A DNA stretch of 64,000 bases, from contig NC_058522.1 in NCBI RefSeq assembly GCF_904849725.1, forward strand, positions 439,485,529 through 439,549,528. The letters run 5' to 3'. The position numbers and the translations under genes are program-made. Shown here piece by piece: positions 21,137 to 31,518 of the stretch. The stretch is from Hordeum vulgare subsp. vulgare. Its lineage: Eukaryota; Streptophyta; Magnoliopsida; Poales; Poaceae. The notes under the pieces are model-generated. The model searched no databases, was not told where the DNA came from, and saw nothing but the letters and a program-made list of their open reading frames with translations. Position 1 is the first letter of the stretch. Every line of letters starts with the position of its first letter.

Positions 21137-23739
21137 TGTGAGTTAATCATGGTGTTCCCTGTAGGATTAGGAAAGAAAGCCAAACCAAGTCCTAGTAGTA
21201 TTAGGATTTCTAGTCCTAGTTTATTTCCATAGTCCCTTGTGGACGTGTATAAAAGGCACCCTAGGGGTGTTGCTTGTAACACCAGAAAAAAAAGAAAAGC
21301 AATACAAAGCAAAGGCTCGACACGGGCCTTTAGCCATCAAATCCATCGATCAGTTTTATTCGTGTCACTAGTTACGCAAGTTCCGTCAAGTAGCCGGCCG
21401 AAGCAAGAATCGCATAGGCACGCCTGTACGGCTGCATATGCACGTTCAAAAGCCAACAATTGGTATTTGTTCCCTGCTCAGTCTACCTATCGTGCAAGTG
21501 ATGAACTCGAGCTGCTCCATGATGATCTATGTGGCCCTATCACCCCGGCAACTCACGCGGGAAAGAAGTATTTCTTCCTTGTGGTAGACGACTACTCGAG
21601 ATATATGTGGGTCATTCTCCTACGATCTAAAGATGAGGCGTTTGAAGCGTTCAAGAAGCTGAAGGCTGCAATGGAGATGGAACACAAGCTGAAGGTTCGC
21701 GCTCTACGGACTGATCGCGGCGGAGAGTTTACGTCGAATGAGTTCAACGACTAATGCGAGAAGATTGGCATAAAAAGGTTCCTCACGGCACCTTACACGC
21801 CACAGCAGAACGGGGTCGTTGAAAGGCGCAATCGAACCGTCGTTGACATGGCAAGGAGTTTACTCAAGAGCAAGAATCTCCCGGGGATTTTTTGGGGAGA
21901 AGCTGTCTCGACAGCGGTCTATCTTCTCAACCGGGCTCCAGTGAAGGCGGTGATCGGCAAGACTCCGTATGAAGCAATTCACGGACGTAAGCCGAATGTG
22001 TCTCATCTACGGACGTTCGGGTGCGTGGCACATGTGAAGACGGCGGTGCCACATCTCTCAAAGCTTGCCGATCGTAGCACCAAGATGGTGTTCATCGGAT
22101 ACGAGAGGAGTTCTGGCACCAAGGCATACCGCTTCTACGATCCACAAACCAAGCGTCTACGGATTTCACGCGACGTCGTGTTTGAAGAAAACCAAGCGTG
22201 GAATTGGAGCACTGCAGCCGACGATGCTCCAAACGATAACATATTCACGGTTGAATTTCCAACTGATGATGATGCATGGGAGGATGTCCAGCTGGTTGGC
22301 AAGACGCCCAACCAAGGTGACCACAATGGTAGCGATCATCATGATACCGACACCGACGACAACGTAGATAGGTCGCAAGGAGATAGCGACAACGACGCGC
22401 ACGGCACGGGCAGAGATCTCCATGACAACATCGACAATAAGGCGCATGGTGACGACGACAATCAAGATGATGGTCACGGTCACGACGACTACGCCGACGA
22501 CACGGATGTCGATGACATGCCCGGGTCTCAGCCATCTTCCTCAAGTGCATCAACACCGACACAATTTGTGTCGCCTCCTTCACAGGCCACAACGGATTTC
22601 TCACGGCCTCGTCGCTACAAGACACTCAAGAAAGTCTACAAGTACACAAAGCCAGTTACGCTCGAGTACTCCGGACTATGTCTGTTCGGAGTTGAGGAGC
22701 CGGCGAACTTCGTAGAGGCGAGCAAAAGCCGTAGTTGGACGCACACCATGGATGAGGAGATGAATGCGATTGAGAGCAATGACACGTGGACTTTGGTAAC
22801 CCGACCTTCGAACCAAAAGGCTATTGGTTTGAAATGGGTTTACAAGTTAAAGAAGGACACAGAGGGTGCCATTGTGAAGTACAAGACAAGACTCATTGCA
22901 AAGGGCTACGTACAACGTCAAGGAGTTGATTATGATGAGGTGTTTGCACTGGTTACTCGAATCGAGACGGTGAGGGTGCTCCTAGCTTTGGCAGCACAAG
23001 AGGATTGGAAGGTTCATCATATGGATGTTAAATCCGCTTTCCTCAACGACGATCTCACAGAAGAAGTGTACGTAGAACAATCCCTCAGCTATGAGAAGAA
23101 AGACGAACAAGCGGAAGTTGACAAGCTTAAGAAGGCACTTTATGGGCTGATGCAAGCGCCAAGAGCTTGGAATTTAAAGTTAGACCAAAGTATGGTCACG
23201 CTCAGGTTCAAAAGATGTGCCCTCGATGATCCAAAGGACAGTCTACAAAGCACCAAAGAAGAGGTGAAGATTGAAGACACGACCAAAAAGGAGTGTCGTC
23301 ATCAAGCTACGGACGAACCGACGACAGTAAAAATGGTCCATGAAATGCTGCAAGGGACGGCAAATGTCATGCCGAGGATAACAGTTATGAGAAGCAGCAA
23401 TCGTGTTTGGGACCCAGGTCGGAAGTTAAGGACATCATGATTAGGGGATGAATGTGAGCAAATCATGTTGTTCCCTGTAGAATTAGGAAAGAAAGCCAAA
23501 CCAAGTCCTAGTAGTATTATGATTCTTAGTCCTAGTCTATTTTCATAGTCCCTTGTGAACGTGTATAAAAGGCACCCTAGGGGTGTTGCTTGTAACATCA
23601 GAAAAAAACGAAAAGCAATACAAAGAAAAGGCTTAACACGGACCTTTAGCCATCAAATCCATCGATCAGTTTTATTCGTGTCGCTAGTTACGTAAGTTTC
23701 GTCAAGTAGCCGGCCGAAGCAAGAATCGCGTAGGAAACA
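21137..23739 (+). mobile_element. Internally deleted Ty1/copia retrotransposon with both LTRs
   Basis: The 5' LTR is 21137-21458 (TGTGAG...CCAACA), followed by a partial primer site ATTGGTAT. The 3' LTR is 23453-23739 (TGTGAGCAAATCATG to TAGGAAACA), preceded by the purine tract TTAGGGGATGAA. The flanks GCATG (21132-21136) and TCATG (23740-23744) look like a 5-bp target duplication with one change. The 3' LTR is shorter near its end. Gag, protease, the RT catalytic half and RNase H are missing, so the element cannot move on its own. It was already present before the segmental duplication. Confidence 0.85.
21490..23440 (+). pseudogene. copia integrase-RT remnant
   Basis: Integrase begins near 21490 (ELLHDDLCGP, then FLVVDDYSRYMWV), with an in-frame TAA at 21752-21754. 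The frame then reopens from 21848 to 23440 (530 residues). Within it are the integrase C-terminal region (TKMVFIGYERSSGTKAYRFY), a long Asp/His-rich linker, and the N-terminal half of reverse transcriptase (TWTLV, GLKWVYKLK, HHMDVKSAFLNDDL, KALYGLMQAPRAW). The YVDD active site and RNase H are absent. From about residue 445 the sequence departs from the copia pattern and ends in an unrelated Lys/Thr-rich tail, indicating a deletion fusion. Confidence 0.85.
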
Positions 23740-23744
23740 TCATG

Positions 23745-24551
23745 ACTAACAATCCTGTGGTGTGGTGCGTTGGAACAAACCCAGTGGATGGCTGGATGCA
23801 AAGGGGGATACGGGGTCTGTGTGTAGTTGTTTGGTTGATCGTCATATCTGGAGGTCGGCCAGCACACGTGGGGGCTGGCTGGGCCTGTGCGGAGGCGCGG
23901 GAGGCGGACTCGTGGTGCTGCTGCTCGTCTGCCGGTGCCGCGGATGTGCTAGTGGCGAAGCTGCCTCCCGTGAAAGCCTCTAGTTTTCTCTTTCGTGAGA
24001 TCATCAGCCATTCATCTTTGTACTAATAAATATAGAAAATTAGATGCTTTCGTGAGCTCATCTCTGTAGTGTAGAGATCTGTGGCATATAGATTCACCTA
24101 TATGGCAAATTAGCCGCGACCTTTTGATTAGGCTGGGCACACTGCATCGCTTCTTTTTATATCTTCAGATCGGCTGTGTCTTTTTGGATTTTTTCCACAG
24201 CGGCCGCCATGCCTCCATGCTGCTCCGCTCGAGGTTCGCAGCTCCTCGGCACATGGCGCCGACGACCAGCAGCTCTGGCTGCCTCCTGCACCCGACGACC
24301 ATGCCATGGATGATCCAACGCGCCCCTCGATGATGCCTTGCAATTCTGCTCCAGCTTCGCATCTCACGCCTCCCATCCAAGGCCCAAGATCGATTCGGAG
24401 CGCGCTCTCCCTCCCGCTCGTCCTGCGTCTGCTCGCGGGTAGCGCCGCTACGCCCGGCAGCTCTGACCCCACCCGGAGAAGCAGCTCTGCCACGTCCCAC
24501 AGTTCGGTCGGAGCCCGTCCTGGGAAGGTGTGGTGCGTCCGCCTTCGTCAT
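23745..24551. other. Unassigned spacer before the SIRE-type element
   Basis: Moderately GC-rich DNA. Short frames such as 24124-24333 and 24306-24566 overlap one another and resemble no family known to me. No feature supported. Confidence 0.35.
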
Positions 24552-25055
24552 TGTAAGTGCATCTAGTGTCCTTACTGATTTTGATGGTTTGAAGACTTAT
24601 AGGTTAGATATCTAATGTGTTTAAAAGTGTACACATGCTCTATAAGTCGCTGAGTAGTTTGAGTTATACAATGAATATCGACCATAAAAATGTATATCTT
24701 CGACTGAAGAAATTGGTTTTATGCTGAAGATTTGGATCGTGGAGAAATTGCGATTAAATTAATATTTCTCATAAAGATACCGATGACGAGGAACTTGGTG
24801 TGTTATGAAGAAAATCAGTCTGAAGACTTTAAAGCGTGAATATTTTTTTTGTTTCATTTTCTTCACTCTTGAGTCATAGGAACACCGTACTATTAAAGAG
24901 GGTCGATGTAACACTATGTAATGAATTTCCTCATGATGCTCAACCCAAGCCTAATCCTACAAAAGCCTGAAGTGAGAAATATGAGAGACATGAGGACTCT
25001 CATAGTTGAGAGTCCCGACCTTTGCCGCGCTTCGCGCCACCTCATCAATCTTATC

Positions 25056-27582
25056 TGTTGAACGGGGGAATAGAGATTGGTGGAATAGTTGATTGTATTG
25101 CTTGAGCCTCGTGGGCATATATATAGGAATACATGATCATCTTGAAGTACAAGTCAAGGCAGGGACAAATCCTAATCTATCTATGCTTTCCTAAACAATA
25201 ACGTTACTCAACATCCCCCGCAGTCACAACGGTAACGACGCACACGGTGAGACTGGAGAAGAATCCGAAGGTAAGCTCACGAGGTTGCTCAAGCAAGGCG
25301 GTAGCCCTTTGTGCGTTGGTCGAGGTAGCCGAGAGCGTAGGATGGTGTAGCCGTGGTTGAGGTATCCGTGCGAAGAACGCCGTGGTTGATGTCGAGTCGG
25401 GGTAGCCGGTGTCGAGGAAGTCGCCGTAGAGCCGCGGGCGCAAGGAGGCGCCGAGTTAGTCATGGGCGCAGTGGTGTCGAAGTAGTGGTGCGCCGGGAAG
25501 AAGACGTAGTTGAGATTCGTCGCGCCGAGTTTGCCAAGCCCGGGGACACATCATGGACGAAGGAACGCATCGGTGTTGCCAGCACCGCGCATGCGTAGAC
25601 GGACGAAGTCGATGTTGACAATGCGTCGCTCCAGGTTTGCTAGGCCTTGGAACACACCCGGGACGAAGGCACACGTCGGTGTTGCCAGCATCGGACATGC
25701 GGAGACGGGGACCTACACACAACCTGTACGCCATGCCGAGGAGGCTAGCAGAGAAGGACTCGACGACGGTCGCGGCGCAAATCGGCGGGGGCTGATGTTG
25801 CCCGCAGTGGTCGGAGTAGATGAAGCGGTCGGGGAAGACGACAGTGACGCTGACGATTGGCTGGTGCTGGACGAAGATGAAGGAGGTTGGCGGGCGGTGC
25901 GACTCGGGTGAGCGAGCTGCAGCAGCGCGAAAGAAGAGCGGCGGCGGATGAGGAGCGCGACGGCGATGCTCGAAGCAGGCGAGGAAGAGCCTGACAACAT
26001 GACGAGGACCGGCGCGGACAATGGCGTTACCGCGCCCAAGGAGACGGCGCGGCGCATACCACAGGAAGTCGACGTGTGGGGACGGCGGAGTGGACCACGT
26101 GTCGCGGCGCTACGACCCGAAGGGGCAACGAAGGGGCAACACGTGGGTCAGGACGACGACGGAAGACCTCGGGGTGGCGGCGTAGACCATGTGCCGCAAT
26201 GCTACGGCCCGAAGGGGGCGACGCAGCGGCGGTGCGCGGGTCGGTGCAGCCACGGGGACGGTCTTGGGCGGCGGCGGGGACCACGTGCCACGCTCGCTAC
26301 GGTCCGATGGGGCGATGCAGCGGCAGCGCGAGGGTCGGTGCAACCACGGGGACAACCTGCAAAGGACGGCCTAGAGGCGGCAGTAGACCGCGGGCTGCGA
26401 CACTGCAGCCCGAAGGACCGACGCAGCGGTAGCACGCAGATAGGGCAACCGCGGGGATAACCACTTGGCGGCGGCGCTGCGGCCCGATGGGGCACGCAGC
26501 GGCAGCTCGATGCTCGATCGATGGAGGGGCGCGCTGCACTCGGAAAAGTCTTCACGGGGCCTGCAGAGGCGTGCCTAACCAACGGGCCAGGTCGGTCGCA
26601 CGACATAGATGAGGCGGATCGCGGGCGGGGGGTGATCAATCCGATCGCACGCGAGGTCGTGGACGTCGCTCGATGGAGGCGGGGTGGCGGCGGCCGAGAA
26701 GCCGGCAGTCGGCCCGAGGCAGGCGGTGTGGCGGAGGCCACAACTGGCCCGACGTAGCCAGCCCGAGGCAAGCGGCGCGGCCGCAGACGGTAGCCGGCCC
26801 GACGCAGCTGGCCCGACGCAACCGTCCTGAGGTAGGTAGTGCGGCCGGAGGCGGCAGCCGGCCCGATGCAGTCGGGCCGGAGGCAGGCGGTGGCGTGATC
26901 GGACGGGGCGACGGTGCTGATCGACGGGAAAGCGGTGCGCGAACGGCGGCTGTGATGGGCCACCGCATGGCGCGTGGCCGTTAGGTCGGGGCGATGCAGG
27001 AGTCCCGATCGGAGTAGGGCGATGACGATCGGCGGAGATCGACGAGCGTGTCGGCGCTTGAACGGCGGCGTTGAGGGGTCGCCGGGTTTGCGCGAGGCCG
27101 CTGAGTCGAAGGAGAAGCCGGGTCGCGCCGATGTCGGAGTAGGGGCGCGGTGGTCGACGGCGACGGCGGGCGACGCAATCTGATCTAAGATCGGAAAAAA
27201 CAAAAAGAAAACGCCGATCAAAGTGACCGACGGAGGAGAGAAACCCTAGATCAAGAGATCGGGAAAAGACTCTCTAGTGAAGCCGGTCAACACGACCGGC
27301 GGACGAACCCTAGGTACGGGCGGCGCGGTCCCCGGCGGCGGTCATGGAGGCCGACCGCTCCGGGGCGGCGCGCGGTGCGGAAGCGGCGGCGACGGCTAGG
27401 TCAAGGACCTTGCGGGAGATACCATGTTGAACGGGAGAATAGGGATTGGTGGAATAGTTGATTGTATTGCTTGAGCCTCGTGGGCATATATATAGGAGTA
27501 CATGATCATCTTGGAGTACAAGTCAAGGCAGGAACAAATCCTAATCTATCTATGCTTTCTTAAGCAATCACATAACTCAACA
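25056..27582 (-). mobile_element. Non-autonomous short-LTR retrotransposon, 2.5 kb, GC-rich interior
   Basis: Two 158-bp LTRs (25056-25213 and 27425-27582) with TG...CA ends differ at about 10 positions. A perfect target duplication TTATC lies at 25051-25055 and 27583-27587. Orientation is minus: next to the right LTR the minus strand reads TGGTATCTCCCGC (primer site like initiator-Met tRNA), and next to the left LTR it reads GCGGGGGA (polypurine tract). A TATATATA promoter is in the LTR. The 2.2-kb interior is very GC-rich with degenerate ~50-100-bp repeats and encodes no gag or pol. The 339-residue minus-strand frame at 26202-27221 is low-complexity Pro/Arg/Ala and looks incidental. Confidence 0.85.
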
Positions 27583-27603
27583 TTATCCACACCAACGGTC
27601 ATA

Positions 27604-30559
27604 CTCCCTCCGTCCGTAAAAAGTTGTCACCAGCTTAGTGTAATGCGAATTTTACAAAAACATCCTTATAGCTTAAAATCTGTTACAAACAGGTAAGTCG
27701 TCTCCTTCCTTCTTCCTCCTCGTGTCGCCCGCGGGCGTCGCCAGGGACCTGCTCCGCAGCCGCCCAGGACGAGCTCCTCCAACGCCCAATTGCTTCTCCG
27801 CTGCCGCCCAGGACGTGCCCCTCCAACGCCCAGGACCCGCGCCGCCCAATTGCTTGCTCCGCCGCCGCCAAGGACGTGCTCGTCCGTCGACCAAGACCTG
27901 CGCACGAAAGTGCTTGCTCCACCGTCTCCCAAGACGTGCTCCTCCGGCATCCAGGACCTGGGTTGCCGCCGCCAGGCCTGTGCGGCAGATATCCTCTCCC
28001 GCCACCCAAAATCTGTGCCGCGACCGCCCAGGACCTGCACGCGCCTGGGTCTCAAGCACCTGGACTGCGAGTTCCCGCCGCGCCCGGACCTCGAGCTCAC
28101 TCAAGCTCGTCCTGGACCTCAAGCTCGAGCTCCTTCAGCTACTCCTCTGCAAGTTGTTGTTTGTCCCCTCTTGTGTTGCCGCCCGGAGGTCCCCTGCTCG
28201 TGCTGCTGCTCGTAAGAAGAAGTGCAGGGCTCCTTGCTTTTTCATATCCAGTGCCGGACCTTGCTTGCTTTGTAACTTCAAGCACAATTGATCTGTCAAT
28301 TGCTCTGTCCTCTAAAGAAATGTTCAAAAAAGTAAGTTCAGTTACAACCAGATGAATTGGTTGTCAAATGCTCTGTTACTATTGATATCTGAATTCCAAC
28401 CAGACCAATTTGCTGTCAAAACTCCAGTTGAAAGAATCCAATTAAACTGTTAATTTCACAGTAACAGATCAACAGGGATACTACAAGGACTAAGAAGATG
28501 AATTTATTTGTCGTACTTAGCCTGAGTTATAAATCAGAAATTTGTTGTTAAAGCAAATTGTGTATTAATGCCTATTGCTCCTAGATCAATTTCTTTGAGG
28601 AAGAAGGCTGAGCAATGTGCTAAAACTCTTTCAGGCCGCTGAAACTCTGCATTGTTCTTATCATCATTGCTGGCAACTCGAGTAGCTTTACCAAAAACAA
28701 TTGACCATGGCATCTACAGGTTATAAAAATTTGAGCATCTTCACTACTTTATTGTTGCAATTTCTACGGACAAAAACCTGTAGATGGGCAAGTTAACTAC
28801 ATGAGTTAACTAAAATTAACTGAACCCTCTAGATGGGAAAGTTAACTACAAGAGTTATCTGAAATTAACTGAATTAGTTGGGTTACTTGACTGGATTTAT
28901 TTGGAATAGTTGGGTTATTTGAATTTATTTGAATTTATTTGAAATTGCACCAATTAGGTAACTTGATAATCTTCAGCATCTTGGTAATCTTTAGCAAGAT
29001 AATCTTTAGCTAGACAATACACTAACATACAATTTGCACTTGAAAACTGTTCGTAGCAAACAAAAACACTAACAAACATTGCACAAATAGGATTTATTTG
29101 AATTATCTAGATTCTTCTTCTTCTACTACTTCTTCTTTCTTCTTCTTTCTTCTTCTTCTACTTCTACTTTTTCTTCATAGATGAATTTGTTTGTCATACT
29201 TAGCCTACATTACATGTTCATGTCAATCCATGAACATGCAAATTATTGGCCATCAACATTTGCAAAAAAGGCAGTTAACTGAAGTTTCGGCAGCTGAACT
29301 GAATTTTTGGCATATGGCATAGCAGACTACTCCTACATCCAGTAGAAAATTGTTCTCTTGATTGAAACAATTGGGAGAAAACTATGTTGATTCATTTTTG
29401 CAAACACTCCAATAATGATTGAAACAATTGGCAGAAAATTGTTCTCTTGATTGAAACAATTGGTAGAAAACTGTATTGGTTCATTTTTGCAAACACTCCA
29501 ATAATGATTGAAACAATTGGCAGAAATTTTTTCTCTTGATTTTTGCAAATTCACAAGTTAACAACAATGTTACTGTATTTTATAATGCCAAGCTTGATCT
29601 CTGAATCTAATGCCAAGCTTCATCTTTGAACGACTACACTCATCGGCATCTACAGTAACTATACTCCCTCTAACCAGCATGTACAGGAAGATAAAACTGT
29701 AGTATTGTGCTCCGAATAGTGCACAATTATGCAATAAACTGCAGTAAACTACAATAATTTATTCCCTCTCAGAGTCAAATCCCAGTTAACTGTGTGTGTG
29801 TGATCTCCACAATGCAGCAAAGATTTACACTGACAGGATACACTAGAATTGAAGTTTAGCACTAGATTGGCACTATCTACTCTTGATTGCAGCTAAAAAT
29901 TCAGGCTTGCACCGAGAATAGACAGTACTCCAAAAACATTAACCACAGTTTCAGTAGCCACATGTTCAGTACCAACAACAATACCGGCGGAGAGGGCGAC
30001 ACGGGACCCGGCGGTGAGGGCGACGCGGTGTCCGGCGGCGAGGGCTAGGCGGAATCCGACAGTGAGGGTGAGGCGGCTTCCTGTGTGGGGGGTCGAGCTC
30101 GAGCAACGGCGCTGCCAGCACGCTGTGGACAGAAGCAAACAGGACAGAGACGACCAGTGGATAGAAGCTGGGCGCCGACCAATGGTGATAAGCTGAGCAC
30201 GGCTGCTCGCGATTCGCCTCGCTCGGCTAGGGTTGGTTGCCCGGAACCCTGGCTGTCATCACCGCGGGAAAGAGGGGATTTTTAGGAGCTGTGCGGCATG
30301 GGGGGAGCTGCGGGGAAGTGCGGAGGAACTGTGCGGGGAGTTGTGCGGCGACGCGGCATGATGGAGCTACGCACCGTCGCGGTGCGGTGGCGAGGAGGAC
30401 CTGCACGGCACGGCGGCGCAGGAACTGCATGGCGCGGCGACACGGAGGAACCGAGCGATGTTAGAGAAAGATGGAGGGGGATTGCGGGTTTGGTCGGGAA
30501 AACGTCAAGGTTATTTTTCTAAAAATATCGTGATGACAACTTTTCTCGGACGGAGGGAG
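27604..30559. mobile_element. 2.96-kb Stowaway-like (Mariner-type) inverted-repeat element
   Basis: The left end is CTCCCTCCGTCCGTAAAAAG, then TTGTCA. The right end, read on the other strand, is CTCCCTCCGTCCGAGAAAAG, then TTGTCATCA. TA flanks both ends (27602-27603 and 30560-30561). The terminal repeat is thus about 26 bp with very few mismatches. The size is that of a full Mariner-like element, not a MITE, yet I find no transposase frame. The interior has a GC-rich block (27720-28110) built on GCCGCCCAGGACGTGCTCC-type repeats, a CTT-rich tract near 29115-29170, and a ~90-bp repeat at 29343-29540. Confidence 0.8.
29343..29540. repeat. Short tandem repeat inside the Stowaway-like element
   Basis: A ~90-bp unit (TTGTTCTCTTGATTGAAACA, then AATTGG, then TTTTTGCAAACACTCCAATA) is present twice plus a partial third copy. 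Non-coding. Confidence 0.75.
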
Positions 30560-31452
30560 TAATATTTAAGGGCATTTATGTCAAATCATGTCGCGATGCT
30601 CCGAGGCTATAAATAGCCGCCCCCACAACCATTAGCTGGTTGGCTGCTCCGCGAGAAACTGACACTTGTCATTTAGGGCAACCGAAATTCCTCAGAGTCT
30701 TCGAGAGTAAATCATCAGTGAGGAAATACACCAAACACCAAACCAAAAACCGAAAACCAAGTGATTGAGCATCACTGAAGAATTTGTTCCTGTGTGGAAC
30801 TGAAACCTTTTACCTTTGAGGACTATGCATCCTCCAACCGGTCAAGCGTCATGGTCTAAAGCAATCCAGCAGTCAATTGTGGATCGCCGGGTGACCGAGT
30901 TTGTGAAGGTTTGGAAGTCTGCCGTGAAGACTTATCACGAGTGTTGGGCGAGGATTGTGTGTCCTTAGCTCAAGGAGAATACGGTAGGGACTGTGTGTCC
31001 CGGTACTGTGTGTCCTTTGGTTTCAATACCAAGCCACTCCAAACCAGACGTACGACTGTCATAATAGTTGGAACTGGGTCATCAACAACTGTCTTCATTG
31101 TGATATGGGTTCTATTTCTTCAACTCTTTAAATTCGTCAATATTGTATGTTGAAGACTTTCATTGTCTGTGTTTGAATAATTTGTTGAAGATTTTCTATG
31201 AACTTCCTCAACTCAAATTCTTCACACTCGTTAATCCTCACCTGCTTACTCTCGGTCTGTGTACTGTGCAAACTGTTTTTCATAATCCTCATCGATAAAA
31301 CTGATGTTGTAGTCTTTGCACTTCTGAACCTTTGTTGTTTCCGCTGCAAGTTATTCGTCAATGAGGAATTTCCTCAAAAGGAATTTCCTCAGCGATGAAA
31401 TTCTAAAAATCGCCTATTCACCCCCCCTCTAGTCGATATAACGCACTTTCAA

Positions 31453-31464
31453 TTGGTAACAAAG
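31453..31464 (+). other. Primer-binding site of the SIRE-type element
   Basis: TTGGTAACAAAG immediately follows the LTR end. It is a decayed form of the initiator-Met tRNA site TTGGTATCAGAG typical of plant copia elements. Confidence 0.7.
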
Positions 31465-31518
31465 AAAGGTACTCCCTTGTTCTGTGTGATTTTGGTTTAA
31501 CCACCTGGAGTTTTAGTT

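Larger units (their letters stand above)
16595..22262. repeat. Segmental tandem duplication, copy B
   Basis: Second copy of the 10303-15887 unit, same orientation. It retains an 83-bp segment (about 17190-17272) that copy A lacks. At its right end it continues uninterrupted into the rest of the copia element, so copy B carries the original right-hand junction, while copy A carries the original left-hand junction inside the LINE-derived element. Confidence 0.95.
24552..31451 (+). repeat. 5' LTR of the SIRE-type element (with two nested insertions)
   Basis: LTR pieces are 24552-25055, 27588-27601 and 30562-31451. Bridging the insertions restores a continuous reading (CCACACCAACGGTCA, then TATTTAAGGGCATTTATG) typical of this LTR class. 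TATAAATA at 30608-30615 in GAGGCTATAAATAGCC is the likely promoter. The LTR ends CA at 31451. Confidence 0.85.

Noticed and set aside
22166..22625. Minus-strand Val/Ile-rich and Arg/His-rich frames in the copia linker
   Set aside because: Complement of the Asp/His-rich GAC/GAT linker of the copia polyprotein.
26202..27221. 339-residue minus-strand frame inside the short-LTR element
   Set aside because: Low-complexity Pro/Arg/Ala translation of GC-rich repeats with other open frames beside it; no gag or pol motif.
27666..28355. Several 110-190-residue frames on both strands near the left end of the Stowaway-like element
   Set aside because: All arise from a GC-rich repeat block and are open in several frames at once; no transposase signature.
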